NCBI RefSeq assembly: GCF_014268755.2
Contig: NZ_CP077093.1
Location: 5,112,501-5,176,500 of the forward strand
Direction: 5' to 3'
Length of the DNA: 64,000 bases
From: Pseudomonas vanderleydeniana
Lineage (GTDB): Bacteria; Pseudomonadota; Gammaproteobacteria; Pseudomonadales; Pseudomonadaceae
Below are positions 8,098 to 18,422 of this stretch, one piece after another (within the stretch, counting starts at the first letter, position 1; each line of letters opens with the position of its first letter). The notes under the pieces were generated by a model. The model made no database searches and was not told the origin of the DNA. It saw nothing but the letters and a program-made list of their open reading frames with translations. A program made the translations under genes and the position numbers.

Positions 8098-9243
8098 ATG
8101 GATGTCTTCTGGTTTCTCCCCACTCACGGTGACGGTCACTACCTGGGCACCACCCAGGGCGCCCGTCCGGTCACTCTCAACTACCTGAAACAGGTGGCCC
8201 AGGCCGCCGACAGCCTCGGCTATCACGGCGTGCTGATTCCCACCGGCCGCTCCTGCGAGGACTCCTGGGTCATCGCCTCGGCCCTGGTACCGCTGACCGA
8301 ACGCCTGCGCTACCTGGTGGCGATCCGTCCCGGGATCATTTCGCCGACCGTCTCGGCGCGCATGGCCGCCACCCTCGACCGGCTATCCAACGGCCGCCTG
8401 CTGATCAACGTGGTGACCGGTGGCGACCCCGACGAAAACCGCGGCGACGGCAGCTTCCTCAGCCATGGCGAACGCTACGAAGTCACCGATGAATTCCTGA
8501 AGATCTGGCGCCGGGTATTGCAGGGCGAAGCGGTCGACTTCGAAGGCAAGCACCTGAAGGTACAGAACGCCAAGGCGCTTTACCCGCCCGTGCAGAAGCC
8601 CTACCCACCGCTGTATTTCGGCGGATCCTCGGACGCGGCCCACGATCTCGCCGCCGACCAGGTCGACGTCTACCTGACCTGGGGCGAGCCTCCGGCCGCC
8701 GTGGCCGCCAAGCTGGCCGACATCCGCGAGCGCGCCGCGCGCAAGGGGCGCACCGTGCGTTTCGGCATCCGCCTGCATGTGATCGTCCGGGAAACCGCCG
8801 AAGAGGCCTGGAAGGCCGCTGACCAGCTGATCGAACACATCAGCGACGAAACCATCGCCGCCGCGCAGCAGTCCTTCGCGCGCTTCGACTCCGAAGGCCA
8901 GCGGCGCATGGCCGCCCTGCACGGCGGCCGCCGCGACAACCTGGAGATCGCACCCAACCTGTGGGCCGGCGTCGGCCTGGTCCGGGGTGGCGCCGGGACT
9001 GCGCTGGTCGGCGATCCACAACAGGTCGCCGAACGTATCAAGGAGTACGCGGACCTGGGGATCGAAAGCTTCATCTTCTCCGGCTACCCGCATCTGGAAG
9101 AGGCCTATCGCTTCGCCGAACTGGTGTTCCCGCTGCTGCCCGAGCCCTATGCCAGCCTGGCCGGTCGCGGCGTGACCAACCTGACCGGGCCCTTCGGCGA
9201 AATGATCGCCAACGACGTGTTGCCCACCCAAACGCGAACTTGA
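8098..9243 (+). CDS. msuD: FMNH2-dependent alkanesulfonate/methanesulfonate monooxygenase MsuD
   Basis: A 381-aa bacterial-luciferase-like TIM-barrel monooxygenase that cleaves the C-S bond of alkanesulfonates to give sulfite and aldehyde. It starts [18 protein letters not shown] and contains [20 protein letters not shown] and [15 protein letters not shown], hallmarks of the SsuD/MsuD group. It depends on FMNH2 from MsuE. A 149-bp gap with a REP pair separates it from msuC. MsuD and SsuD differ in substrate range; the msuE-D-C-sfnR order favours MsuD. Confidence 0.92.
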   Translation: MDVFWFLPTHGDGHYLGTTQGARPVTLNYLKQVAQAADSLGYHGVLIPTGRSCEDSWVIASALVPLTERLRYLVAIRPGIISPTVSARMAATLDRLSNGRLLINVVTGGDPDENRGDGSFLSHGERYEVTDEFLKIWRRVLQGEAVDFEGKHLKVQNAKALYPPVQKPYPPLYFGGSSDAAHDLAADQVDVYLTWGEPPAAVAAKLADIRERAARKGRTVRFGIRLHVIVRETAEEAWKAADQLIEHISDETIAAAQQSFARFDSEGQRRMAALHGGRRDNLEIAPNLWAGVGLVRGGAGTALVGDPQQVAERIKEYADLGIESFIFSGYPHLEEAYRFAELVFPLLPEPYASLAGRGVTNLTGPFGEMIANDVLPTQTRT

Positions 9244-9259
9244 AGACATCGCCCAACCT

Positions 9260-9347
9260 GTGGGAGCCGGCTTGCTGGCGATAGCGGTTTATCAGTCGAT
9301 GAGGATGTTGACTGTTCAGTTGCAATCGCCAGCAAGCCGGCTCCCAC
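9260..9347. repeat. REP pair inside the msu operon
   Basis: A perfect inverted repeat of 23 bp, 9260-9282 and 9325-9347, with arms containing GGGAGCCGGCTTGCTGGCG, separated by 42 bp. The same core recurs at 46645-46668. In the transcript it would form a long hairpin between msuD and msuC, which could change mRNA stability or relative expression of the two parts of the operon. Confidence 0.85.
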
Positions 9348-9392
9348 GCAAGTCCACCCGTCGGACTATCGCCTTAGACAGAGGAACACCGC

Positions 9393-10580
9393 GTGACGGC
9401 TCAACCGCACAACCTCCTTCCCGACCCCCTGCATACCGCCCGCCTGCTGGCGGCCGAGTTTGCCGAAACCGCCGTCGAGCGCGACGAACGCGGCGGCACG
9501 CCGAAAGCCCAGCGCGATGCACTGCGCCACAGTGGTCTGCTGGCCCTGAGCATTCCCACGCAATACGGTGGCCTCGGCGCCAGCTGGAGCGAAACCCTCA
9601 GCGTGGTGCGCGAGTTCGCCAAGGTCGACAGCTCCATTGCCCATGTCTTCGGTTTCCATCACCTGATGCTCGCCACCGTGCGCCTGTTCTCGCGCCCCGA
9701 GCAATGGCAACCGTGGTTCGAACAGACCGCGCGCAAGAACTGGTTCTGGGGCAACGCCCTCAACCCGCTGGACACCCGTACCGTGGTGCGCAAGCTCGGC
9801 GGCTGGCGCGAGTTCTCCGGCAAGAAGAGCTTCTGCTCCGGCGCCAGCGACTCGGAAATGCTGATCGCCTCGGCCGTCGACGAAAGCGCCGGCGGCAAAC
9901 TGCTGATCGCCGCGATCCCCAGTGGCCGCTCCGGCATCACCCTGCACAACGACTGGCACAACATGGGCCAGCGCCAGACCGACAGCGGCAGTGCCAGCTT
10001 CGAACGGGTACGGGTCGAGGAATCGGAACTGCTGCTCGACCCGGGCCCGCTGAGCACGCCCTTTGCCTGCCTGCGCCCACTGATCGCGCAACTGACCTTT
10101 ACCCACATGTTCCTCGGCATCGCCGAAGGCGCCTTCGAGGAGGCCCGGCAGTACACCCTCACCGAGACCCGTCCATGGTTCAAGTCCGGGACCGAGGACA
10201 TCCGCAAGGACCCGTATATCCTCAGCCATTATGGTGACTTCTGGGTCGCCCTCGAAGGCGTGCGGCTACTCGTCGAACGCGCCGCCGCAGGGCTCGACCG
10301 CGCCTGGGCCAAGGGGCCGGAACTGAGCGCCGAGGAACGCGGCGAACTGGCGACCGCCATCGCCACCGCCAAGGTCGCCGCCAGCCGCCAAGGCCTGGAG
10401 CTGTGCAGCAAGCTGTTCGAAGTCACCGGCGCACGCTCTACCCACGCCTCGCTGAGGCTCGACCGGCACTGGCGCAACCTGCGCACCCAGACCCTGCACG
10501 ACCCGCTGGACTACAAGCTCCAGGAACTAGGCGACTGGGCCCTGAACCAGACACTCCCCATCCCCACCTTCTATTCGTAG
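9393..10580 (+). CDS. msuC: FMNH2-dependent monooxygenase MsuC (acyl-CoA dehydrogenase fold)
   Basis: A 395-aa flavoprotein with the acyl-CoA dehydrogenase fold: helical N-domain (GLLALSIPTQYGGLGASW near 40-60), central beta-domain and C-terminal helices ending RLDRHWRNLRTQTLHDPLDYK. In this subgroup the protein works as an FMNH2-dependent monooxygenase acting on methanesulfinate, feeding MsuD. The start is GTG at 9393, preceded by AGAGGAAC. It is followed after 2 bases by sfnR, implying translational coupling. Confidence 0.87.
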   Translation: MTAQPHNLLPDPLHTARLLAAEFAETAVERDERGGTPKAQRDALRHSGLLALSIPTQYGGLGASWSETLSVVREFAKVDSSIAHVFGFHHLMLATVRLFSRPEQWQPWFEQTARKNWFWGNALNPLDTRTVVRKLGGWREFSGKKSFCSGASDSEMLIASAVDESAGGKLLIAAIPSGRSGITLHNDWHNMGQRQTDSGSASFERVRVEESELLLDPGPLSTPFACLRPLIAQLTFTHMFLGIAEGAFEEARQYTLTETRPWFKSGTEDIRKDPYILSHYGDFWVALEGVRLLVERAAAGLDRAWAKGPELSAEERGELATAIATAKVAASRQGLELCSKLFEVTGARSTHASLRLDRHWRNLRTQTLHDPLDYKLQELGDWALNQTLPIPTFYS

Positions 10581-10582
10581 AG

Positions 10583-11692
<1,110 letters not shown>

Positions 11693-11708
11693 TGGCCCGC
11701 ACCGGCCA

Positions 11709-12074
11709 CTAGCCGACCAATGCGCAGTGCAGCGCGTTATCGTGGCTGCGCTCGATGCTGCGCAACACCTGGAACGAACCGAAGGTCACCGCCTTGGCCC
11801 GGTGCGAGCGAATCAGCAGCCAGAAATCCTCCTCGCCACTCTCGAAGCGGGCGAACGCCGCCTCTCCGGCCTCTTTCGAGCGCCACTGCAACACGTTCAG
11901 CACGCGCCGGCCATCTTCACTGGCCTGCACATTGCCGCTGATGAAGCCGGCAAACCCCTCGGCCAGGCGCTCGGTCTGCCACGCCAGGGCATTGACCAGG
12001 GCCTCCTGTTGGTGGGGTTCGATCTCGAACTGGATCAGTTGAGTGAAGCTGCGGTTCTTGTCTGTCGATGGCAT
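11709..12074 (-). CDS. SoxR-controlled antibiotic-biosynthesis-type monooxygenase (ABM fold)
   Basis: A 121-aa protein with the dimeric alpha/beta-barrel ABM fold: TQLIQFEIEPHQQEALVNAL, then GFISGNVQASEDGRRVLNVLQWRS, ending in a short beta-strand tail. It resembles the small monooxygenase encoded beside soxR in P. aeruginosa (PA2274). Its promoter is a perfect SoxR-type promoter in the divergent gap, so it is probably induced by redox-active compounds such as phenazines or quinones. The catalytic reaction is not known. Confidence 0.8.
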   Translation of the reverse strand: MPSTDKNRSFTQLIQFEIEPHQQEALVNALAWQTERLAEGFAGFISGNVQASEDGRRVLNVLQWRSKEAGEAAFARFESGEEDFWLLIRSHRAKAVTFGSFQVLRSIERSHDNALHCALVG

Positions 12075-12124
12075 GGAAGGCTCCCCCGGGAAATCGCACG
12101 GGATCTTGAGATCCGAGGTGATGC

Positions 12125-12155
12125 AGGGTAAAACCTCAAGTTAACTAGAGGTCAA
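12125..12155 (-). promoter_or_regulatory. SoxR box within a 19-bp-spacer promoter
   Basis: CCTCAAGTTAACTAGAGG at 12134-12151 is an 18-bp dyad almost identical to the enterobacterial SoxR box. On the minus strand it sits between a -35 TTGACC (12150-12155) and a -10 TACCCT (12125-12130), with a spacer of exactly 19 bp, the hallmark of MerR-type underwound promoters. It drives the ABM monooxygenase gene; soxR begins 16 bp away on the other strand. Confidence 0.9.
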
Positions 12156-12167
12156 GAGATTTTTCCG

Positions 12168-12632
12168 ATGGCATTGCACAAGGCCCTGCCCACGGACAGG
12201 GCACTCACGGTCGGCCAGGTGGCCGCACGCAGCGGCGTCTCGGTGACGGCCCTGCATTTCTACGAATCCAGGGGGCTGATCCAGAGCAGCCGCAACGCGG
12301 GAAACCAGCGCCGCTATGCTCGCGACGTGCTGCGCCGGGTGTCGCTGATCAAGGTGGCGCAAAGCCTGGGAATTCCCTTGGCGGAGATCCATCAGGCCCT
12401 GATGGCGTTGCCCGAAGGCCGGACGCCGACAGCCGCGGATTGGGCCCGGATGTCGGAACGCTGGAAGAACGAACTGGACGAGCGCATCGCCCGCCTGAGC
12501 AAGCTGCGGGACAAGCTCAACGGCTGCATCGGCTGTGGCTGCCTGTCGATGGAGACCTGCCCGCTGCGCAACCAGGGCGATGTGCTGGGCGACCAGGGCC
12601 CCGGCCCCCACCTGCTGGAGCCGGAAAGCTGA
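12168..12632 (+). CDS. soxR: Redox-sensing MerR-family activator SoxR
   Basis: A 154-aa MerR-type regulator. The winged HTH is at about residues 13-80 ([25 protein letters not shown]), followed by a dimerisation helix and the [2Fe-2S] cluster loop Cys120-x2-Cys123-x-Cys125-x5-Cys131 ([12 protein letters not shown]), exactly the SoxR pattern. Oxidation of the cluster by redox-cycling drugs activates transcription. No soxS is present, as usual in Pseudomonas; the likely target is the divergent ABM monooxygenase. Confidence 0.95.
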   Translation: MALHKALPTDRALTVGQVAARSGVSVTALHFYESRGLIQSSRNAGNQRRYARDVLRRVSLIKVAQSLGIPLAEIHQALMALPEGRTPTAADWARMSERWKNELDERIARLSKLRDKLNGCIGCGCLSMETCPLRNQGDVLGDQGPGPHLLEPES

Positions 12633-12645
12633 TCGCCTACGGCAC

Positions 12646-12737
12646 CTGTAGGAGCGCGGCTTGCCCGCGAAGAACGATAACGCGCAATAACTGATACATC
12701 GCGTCGTCTCGTTCGCGGGCAAGCCGCGCTCCTACAG
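12646..12737. repeat. REP pair with perfect 26-bp arms
   Basis: Arms 12646-12671 and 12712-12737 are exact reverse complements (core TAGGAGCGCGGCTTGCCCGC) around a 40-bp centre. It lies between the convergent soxR and sfnG ends and may also act as a transcription barrier. Confidence 0.85.
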
Positions 12738-12759
12738 GGGAAGCGTAGATTGGAGCGAC

Positions 12760-13867
12760 TCAGGCCGGCTCGGCCACCGGCCGCCCGGCCTTCTGCGCTT
12801 CGAGTTCACGCACCAGCGGCAACACCCGCTTGCCGAAGTACTCGACCTCCTCCTGGAAGTGCAGGAACCCCGCCAGCACCAGGTCCACCCCCACCGCTTT
12901 CAGGGCCACGATTCGCTCGGCAATCTGTTGCGGCGTGCCGATCAGGTTGGTCTTGAAGCCGTCGTTGTACTGCACCAGGTCCTCGAAACTGGACTTGGCC
13001 CAGTTGCCCTCGCCTTCCGGCGACGACTTGCCCGCCTGCTTCGCCGCATCGCCAAACGCCCCGACCGCCTCGGGGTCGGCCTTGTCGATGATTTCGGCCA
13101 GTACCGCGCGGGCCTCTTCTTCGGTGTCGCGGGCAATGACGAAGGCGTTCACCCCGATTTTCACCGAATGGCCATTGGCCGCAGCCTTGGCACGAATATC
13201 GTCGACCTGGGCCTTGATACCTTCCGGGGTATTGCCGTTGGTGAAGTACCAATCCGACACCCGCGCGGCCATGTCCCGTGCCGCCCGCGAGCTGCCCCCC
13301 TGGAAAATCTCCGGGTGCGGCTGGCTCAGCGGCTTGGGCTTGAGGCTGTAGTCGTTGAAGCGGTAGAAGTCGCCCTTGAAGGTGAACGCATCCTGGGTCC
13401 AGATGCCCTTCAGCGCACGAATGAATTCCTCGGAACGGCGATAACGTTCGTCGTGCTCCAGCCAGTGCTCACCGATGGCGTGGAATTCGCCACGGAACCA
13501 GCCACTGACGATGTTGACGGCAATCCGTCCACCGGTCAGTTGGTCGATGGTCGATGGTCGCCAGTTGCTTGGCGGCCAGCGCTGGCTGCCAGGGGCCGGG
13601 CAGGATCGCGGCGATCACCTTCAGCCGCGTGGTCGCCGCCAGCAGCGCGTGGCTGAACGCAACGGACTCGTGCTGGTACTCGGCACCATAGCCGGCGGTG
13701 AAGCGGATCTGGGTCAGGCCGTATTCGAACCCGGCCTCCTCCGCCAGCTGTGCCAGCTTGCGGTTGTAGTCGATATCCCAGCGGGTGCGCTGCTCGATTT
13801 TGCTGACGACCAGGCCACCACTGACATTGGGTACCCAATAGGCGAATTTGACGGCTTGCTGACTCAT
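12760..13867 (-). pseudogene. sfnG: Frameshifted dimethylsulfone monooxygenase SfnG
   Basis: Two frames together encode a complete SfnG, an FMNH2-dependent luciferase-like enzyme that turns dimethyl sulfone into methanesulfinate. The N-terminal part starts at 13867 (MSQQAVKFAYWVPNVSGG) and runs to QLATID; the C-terminal part resumes as LTGGRIAVNIVSGWFRGEF and ends at 12760. The break is a 7-bp tandem duplication, GGTCGAT twice at 13542-13555, which adds 7 bases and shifts the frame. Removing one copy gives a 366-aa protein of normal SfnG size. Frame 1 alone ends at 13469. Either a recent mutation, a reversible slippage site or a sequencing error is possible; the sigma-54 promoter upstream is intact. 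Confidence 0.88.
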
Positions 13868-13905
13868 GGTGTTGGACCTCGATCCAGGGAAGGTCAGGTC
13901 AGGGG

Positions 13906-13921
13906 AGCAGCAAGCGTGCCA
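13906..13921 (-). promoter_or_regulatory. Sigma-54 promoter of sfnG
   Basis: On the minus strand TGGCACGCTTGCTGCT has a perfect -24 element and a -12 CTGCT with correct 10-base GG-GC spacing, ending 38 bp before the sfnG start. It is the best sigma-54 match in the sulfur region. Confidence 0.85.
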
Positions 13922-13970
13922 GTGCCGAAATCCCGGCCACATGGACACGGCACGGCACGGCACCCTGGAA

Positions 13971-14050
13971 CGGGCTTGTCGGGACGCCGCAGCGCCGCGA
14001 GTTTTTTGCAGCCTTGAGGCCCAATTCGCGGGCAAGCCCGCTCCTGCACA
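13971..14050. repeat. Degenerate REP pair in the sfnG/sfnB gap
   Basis: CGGGCTTGTCGGGACGCCGC at 13971-13990 shares its sequence with the repeat at 48116, and 14024-14050 carries the common TTCGCGGGCAAGCCCGCTCC arm. The two arms are imperfectly paired. The rest of this 395-bp gap holds the two sigma-54 promoters and nothing else I recognise. Confidence 0.55.
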
Positions 14051-14196
14051 AAGCCTCCTCCCTTGGTGTTCACATCCGTTGGCGACCATCGGAATCTGTA
14101 GGTTGGCAGGACGATTTGTTGAAGTTCTGTTGCGCAGACAACAGTTACCCCTGGGCTACTTCATGGGAAGGCCCGCCAATACGGGGCCTCACGCTC

Positions 14197-14212
14197 CGGC
14201 ATGGACCCTGCA
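14197..14212 (+). promoter_or_regulatory. Candidate sigma-54 promoter of the sfnB-like gene
   Basis: CGGCATGGACCCTGCA fits the -24/-12 pattern with correct GG-10-GC spacing, but with two -24 mismatches (C for T, T for C). It ends 51 bp before the ATG of the flavoprotein gene. Confidence 0.55.
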
Positions 14213-14262
14213 ACCACTCCCGGCAACCGCAGTTATCCCTACCTGCCCCAAGGAGCTGTCCC

Positions 14263-15501
14263 ATGACCGAACACCAGGTAATCAACCCGCTGTCCCTCGG
14301 CGTCGACTACGAGCCCCTGGCCGAGCGCTTCCGCCCGATCTTCGCCCGTATCGCCGCCGACGCCGTACAACGGGAACTGGCGCGCGAACTACCCCACGAA
14401 CCGATCCAGTGGCTCAAGCAAGCCGGTTTCGGCGCGGTCCGGGTACCCGTGGAATACGGCGGTGGCGGCGCCTCCCTGCCGCAGCTGTTCCAGTTGCTGA
14501 TCGAACTGGCCGAGGCCGACTCCAACGTTCCACAAGCCCTGCGCGGCCATTTCGCCTTTGCCGAGGACCGCCTGAACGCGGCGCCCGGCCCCAACCGCGA
14601 CCTGTGGTTCAAGCGTTTCGTCGATGGCGACATCGTTGGCTGCGCTTGGACCGAGATCGGCAACGTGACCATCGGCGACGTGGTGACCCAGGTCGCGCCG
14701 GACGGCGAACAATGGCGCCTCAACGGCGAGAAGTTCTATAGCACCGGCAGCCTCTTCGCCGACTGGATCGACGTCTACGCCCGCCGCAGCGACACCGGCG
14801 GCGACGTGATCGCCGCCGTGCGTGCGCGCCAGCCGGGCGTCGAGCACAGCGACGACTGGGACGGTTTCGGTCAGCGCACCACCGGCAGCGGCACCTCGCG
14901 GTTCGTCGACGCGCCGGTGGAAAAGGAGCATGTGATCGACTTCGCCAGCCGCTTCAAATACCAGACGGCGTTCTACCAACTGGTGCTGCTGGCGACCCTG
15001 GCCGGTATCGGTCGCGCGGCGCTCAGGGAGGTGGCGCAGCAGGTGCGCGAGCGCAAGCGCATCTACAGCCATGGCAATGCCCAGCGGGTCAGCGAGGATG
15101 CCCAGGTGCAGCAGGTGGTCGGCGAGGTCGCCGCGCGGGTGTATGCCGCCGAGGCCGCCGCGGTACGTGCGGCGCAGCCGGCACAGCGGGCTTACCTGGC
15201 ACGGTTCGGCGGCGATGCCGAGCTGGAGCGGCAGGCCAACGTCGATGCGGAAATCGAGTCGGCCACGGCACAGGTGGTGGTGTCGGAGCTGATCCAGCGT
15301 GCCACCAGCGAGCTGTTCAATGCCCTCGGCGCCTCCGACGTCCGCCAGGGCAAGGCACTGGATCGTCATTGGCGCAACGCGCGCACGGTGTCGTCGCATA
15401 ACCCGGTGATCTACAAGGCACGCATCGTTGGCGACTGGGCGATCAATGGCTCCGAGCCGCCGTTCGTCTGGCAGATCGGCAACGGGCCGGCCAACGGCTG
15501 A
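14263..15501 (+). CDS. sfnB: SfnB-family sulfur-acquisition oxidoreductase (acyl-CoA dehydrogenase fold)
   Basis: A 412-aa flavoprotein with acyl-CoA dehydrogenase fold: GFGAVRVPVEYGGGGASLPQL (N-domain), WTEIGNVTIGDVVTQVAPDG and NGEKFYSTGSLFADW (beta-domain), and ALDRHWRNARTVSSHNPVIYK at the C terminus, replacing the usual acyl-CoA chemistry. Proteins of this group accompany sulfur-starvation genes. AAGGAG lies 9 bases before the ATG at 14263. It is divergent from sfnG with its own sigma-54-like promoter. It is related to but distinct from MsuC; sfnB versus sfnC naming is uncertain. Confidence 0.8.
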   Translation: MTEHQVINPLSLGVDYEPLAERFRPIFARIAADAVQRELARELPHEPIQWLKQAGFGAVRVPVEYGGGGASLPQLFQLLIELAEADSNVPQALRGHFAFAEDRLNAAPGPNRDLWFKRFVDGDIVGCAWTEIGNVTIGDVVTQVAPDGEQWRLNGEKFYSTGSLFADWIDVYARRSDTGGDVIAAVRARQPGVEHSDDWDGFGQRTTGSGTSRFVDAPVEKEHVIDFASRFKYQTAFYQLVLLATLAGIGRAALREVAQQVRERKRIYSHGNAQRVSEDAQVQQVVGEVAARVYAAEAAAVRAAQPAQRAYLARFGGDAELERQANVDAEIESATAQVVVSELIQRATSELFNALGASDVRQGKALDRHWRNARTVSSHNPVIYKARIVGDWAINGSEPPFVWQIGNGPANG

Positions 15502-15565
15502 GAAGATCCAGGGGATGGGTAGCGTCCCTTTTTCGGATAAATCCGGCTCCCACTGTAGATAGACC

Positions 15566-15672
15566 GATCGTTCCCACGCTCCGCGTGGGAATGCCTCTCA
15601 GGAGGCTCGGCGTCCGCTCTGGTGACGCAGAGCGTCACGGGCTGCGTTACCACGCGGAGCGTGGGAACGATC
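15566..15672. repeat. Intergenic inverted repeat, GATCGTTCCCACGC type
   Basis: Terminal arms 15566-15588 and 15650-15672 are exact reverse complements of 23 bp (core CGTTCCCACGCTCCGCGTGG). Inside are two smaller dyads (CCTCTCAGGAGG and GACGCAGAGCGTC). This is a different family from the TAGGAGC and GCGAGCGGG repeats in the window. No transposase is present. Confidence 0.8.
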
Positions 15673-15763
15673 ATCACCACAAGATTCGCGATGAAATCCG
15701 CGAGCCAGTAAGATGGCCGCCTTCCAGCGCCCTGGCGCCATCCTGCCGACCTAAGCCGATTCC

Positions 15764-16543
15764 ATGCCTTTCGATCTCAGCGTAGACCTGACCACCCTCG
15801 CCATTCTTGCCGTCGTCGCCTTCATCGCCGGATTCATCGATGCCATCGCCGGCGGTGGTGGCCTGCTCACCACCCCGGCGCTGCTGACCGCCGGCCTGCC
15901 CCCCCACCTGGTACTGGGCACCAACAAACTCAGCTCGACCTTCGGCTCGGCCACCGCCAGCTTCACCTTCTACCGGCGCAAGCTGTTCCATCCGCGCCAG
16001 TGGAAGCTGGCGATCGTCGGTACCCTGGTCGGTGCGCTGATCGGCGCGGTCACCGCGCACTTCATGCCCGCCGAATGGCTGAACAAGATGCTCCCGGTGA
16101 TCGTCTTCGCCTGTGGCCTGTACCTGCTGTTCGGCGGCACGCCCAAGGCGCCGCTGGACAGCGATGCACCGATCCGCAGGAAGTGGCAGTTCCCCCAGGG
16201 TTTCAGCCTCGGCTTCTATGACGGCGTGGCCGGACCGGGTACCGGCGCATTCTGGACCGTCAGCAGCCTGCTGCTCTACCCCATCGACCTGGTCAAGGCC
16301 AGCGGCGTGGCGCGCAGCATGAACTTCGTCAGCAACATCGCCGCGCTGTCGGTGTTCATCTTCTCCGGTCAGGTCGACTGGATCATCGGCCTGTGCATGG
16401 GCCTTTCGGTGATGCTCGGGGCCTTCTTCGGCGCCCGCACCGCCATCAGCGGCGGGGCGAAGTTCATCCGCCCGGTGTTCATCACCGTGGTCCTCGGGCT
16501 GACCGTGCGCCTAGCCTGGCAGCACTGGTTCAGCGTGGCCTAG
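15764..16543 (+). CDS. TSUP (TauE/SafE, YfcA-like) membrane transporter
   Basis: A 259-aa polytopic membrane protein with the paired TSUP signatures [19 protein letters not shown] at the N-terminal repeat and [15 protein letters not shown] at the second. TSUP proteins move small sulfur or organic anions such as sulfite, sulfoacetate or taurine-derived anions. Its position after the sulfur island is suggestive of sulfite export but not proof. The last 33 bases overlap the 3' end of nudC on the opposite strand. Confidence 0.88.
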   Translation: MPFDLSVDLTTLAILAVVAFIAGFIDAIAGGGGLLTTPALLTAGLPPHLVLGTNKLSSTFGSATASFTFYRRKLFHPRQWKLAIVGTLVGALIGAVTAHFMPAEWLNKMLPVIVFACGLYLLFGGTPKAPLDSDAPIRRKWQFPQGFSLGFYDGVAGPGTGAFWTVSSLLLYPIDLVKASGVARSMNFVSNIAALSVFIFSGQVDWIIGLCMGLSVMLGAFFGARTAISGGAKFIRPVFITVVLGLTVRLAWQHWFSVA

Positions 16544-17341
16544 CCGGCGCGAAACATACAGATCGATCAGGTAACGCGCGATCGACTTGGCCGCCGGCAG
16601 CGGCGGCAACTCATGGATGTTGAACCACTGCGCATCCTCGATCTCGTCGACCTGCGGCACGATCTCGCCACCGGCGTACTCGGCGTGGAAGCCCAGCATC
16701 ATCGAGTGCGGGAACGGCCAGCACTGGCTGCCGACGTACTGGATGTTGCTGACCTCGACCTGCACCTCCTCACGCACCTCGCGCACCAGGCAATCCTCCG
16801 CCGACTCGCCCGGCTCGGCGAAACCGGCCAGGGTACTGTAGACGCCGGGCACGAAGCGTGGCGAACGGGCCAGCAACACTTCATCGCCACGGGTCACCAG
16901 CACGATCATGCTCGGCGAAATCCGCGGATAGGCGCGCAGGTCGCACGGCTGGCAGTACATCGCCCGCTCACCCGGCACCTGGCGGGTCGGCTGGCCGCAG
17001 CTGCCGCAGAAACGGTGCTCACGGGCCCAGGTGCCGATCTGCGCGGCATAGCCGAGCATGCGATAGGTGGTGAAGTCGCCTTCGAGCATGAACCGCCGCA
17101 GCCCCTGCCAACGGCAGCCCGGTACCTCGGCCGTGGACTTGAGTTCCAGCAGGTACACCGGCTCGCCGTCGTGATGACCGATACCATGCTCGCAGAGTAC
17201 CGGCAGGTCCTGGCGCTTGAGCCACTCGCGGGGGAACAGCACGCCGTTGTCATCCAGCAGGAACCCCTCGGGGCCACGGGCCACGGCCCAGCCGCCGGGT
17301 AGTTCGATATCCAGTACTGCGGTTGTCCAGCCTTGAGTCAT
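16511..17341 (-). CDS. nudC: NAD(+)/NADH pyrophosphatase NudC
   Basis: A 276-aa Nudix hydrolase that cleaves NADH to NMNH and AMP and de-caps NAD-capped RNA. Four zinc cysteines are at CGSC and CQPC (about residues 112-133), the Nudix box [20 protein letters not shown] follows near 172, and SQCWPFPHS is the family's NAD-specificity motif. All features of an active enzyme are present. The 3' end overlaps the TSUP gene by 33 bp; the dienoyl-CoA isomerase gene lies 31 bp downstream of the start side on the same strand. Confidence 0.94.
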   Translation of the reverse strand: MTQGWTTAVLDIELPGGWAVARGPEGFLLDDNGVLFPREWLKRQDLPVLCEHGIGHHDGEPVYLLELKSTAEVPGCRWQGLRRFMLEGDFTTYRMLGYAAQIGTWAREHRFCGSCGQPTRQVPGERAMYCQPCDLRAYPRISPSMIVLVTRGDEVLLARSPRFVPGVYSTLAGFAEPGESAEDCLVREVREEVQVEVSNIQYVGSQCWPFPHSMMLGFHAEYAGGEIVPQVDEIEDAQWFNIHELPPLPAAKSIARYLIDLYVSRRLGHAEPVLPG

Positions 17342-17372
17342 TGCGGGTTCCTTGGGGACCGGGAAACCTTCC

Positions 17373-18185
17373 TCAGTCCAGAAATTCAGGTTTCTGCTTG
17401 CTCATGTGGGCCGCGATGGCCACACGCAGGTCGTTCGATTGCAACATGGCGGCGTTCCAGGTGGCAACGTATTCCAGCCCATCGTCGATCCGGTGGTCGC
17501 GCATATAGCTGAGCATTTCCTTGGTACCGGTCACGGCGATCGGAGATTTGCCGGCAATCTCCCGTGCCAGGCCCATCACGCCGTCGAGCAGCGCGGCCTG
17601 ATCAGGATAGACACGATTGACCAGCCCGATGCGCTGCGCCTCGTCCGCTCCGAACGCACGACCGGTGTAGGCCAGTTCACGCAGCATGCCGTCACCGATG
17701 ATACGCGGCAAACGTTGCAAAGTGCCGACATCGGCAGCCATGCCGATATCCACTTCCTTGATCGAGAAATGCGCGTCCTCGGCGCAATAGCGCATGTCGC
17801 AGGCAGCGATCAGGTCGATGGCGCCGCCCAGGCAATATCCCTGGATCGCCGCCAGGACCGGCTTGCGGCAGTTGTCGACGGCATTGAAGGAGGCTTGCAG
17901 TTGCAGGATCTTGCGGCGCAGCAGGCGGGCATTGCGCCCCACGTCCTTGCCCAGCTCATTGCCGACCGAGGCCAGCAGCATCAGGTCGATACCCGAGGAA
18001 AAGTGCTTGCCCGCACCGCTCAGGACCACCACGCGGACTTCATCGGTATCATCGGCCCATTGGAAGATCTCGGTGATCTCGCTCCAGAACGCGGCGTTCA
18101 TGGCATTGATCTTTTCCGGGCGGTTGATCTGCACGTGGGCGATGTTGTCGGCCAGTTCGACGCGGAAGGCTTGGTATTCGGACAT
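17373..18185 (-). CDS. Delta(3,5)-delta(2,4)-dienoyl-CoA isomerase (crotonase family)
   Basis: A 270-aa crotonase-fold enzyme. Asp124 (GGAIDL), Glu144 (IKEVDI) and Asp152 (AADVG) have exactly the 20- and 8-residue spacing of the catalytic acids of the mammalian dienoyl-CoA isomerase, and the surrounding text [12 protein letters not shown] and [11 protein letters not shown] also fits. It shifts double bonds during beta-oxidation of odd-position unsaturated fatty acids. The start at 18185 (MSEYQ) is preferred to 18194. It may be co-transcribed with nudC, which begins 31 bp away. Confidence 0.88.
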   Translation of the reverse strand: MSEYQAFRVELADNIAHVQINRPEKINAMNAAFWSEITEIFQWADDTDEVRVVVLSGAGKHFSSGIDLMLLASVGNELGKDVGRNARLLRRKILQLQASFNAVDNCRKPVLAAIQGYCLGGAIDLIAACDMRYCAEDAHFSIKEVDIGMAADVGTLQRLPRIIGDGMLRELAYTGRAFGADEAQRIGLVNRVYPDQAALLDGVMGLAREIAGKSPIAVTGTKEMLSYMRDHRIDDGLEYVATWNAAMLQSNDLRVAIAAHMSKQKPEFLD

Positions 18186-18286
18186 GACGGGCATCCTTGG
18201 CAGGGCAGTGGAAGATTGGGGAATATAGCAAGCAGGTCTGTCCGGCATAGGTAGCGGATATGCCAAAAGCCGGACTCCGGGGGGAT

Positions 18287-18409
18287 GGCCGCCTGCGGCG
18301 GTTCGCGGGCAAGCCTCGCTCCTACAAGTGATCGGGCCGTACAAAAGATTTGAGTTCGACGCCGGTCGCTGTAGGAGCCGGGCTTGCCCGCGAACCGCCA
18401 GAGGCGGCC
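18287..18409. repeat. REP pair with extended 30-bp arms
   Basis: TGGCCGCC...GGTTCGCGGGCAAGCC from 18287 pairs with 18380-18409, differing at two positions, so the dyad extends beyond the REP core into flanking sequence. It lies between the isomerase promoter and the HAD gene end. Confidence 0.75.
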
Positions 18410-18422
18410 AGCCTCCACCAAC

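Noticed and set aside
12646..12737. CRISPR-like repeat array
   Set aside because: Repeats occur as inverted pairs at irregular distances with unrelated inserts, i.e. REP elements, and no cas genes are present.
15566..15672. Insertion sequence with terminal repeats
   Set aside because: The 107-bp element has no transposase and no target duplication; it is an intergenic repeat.
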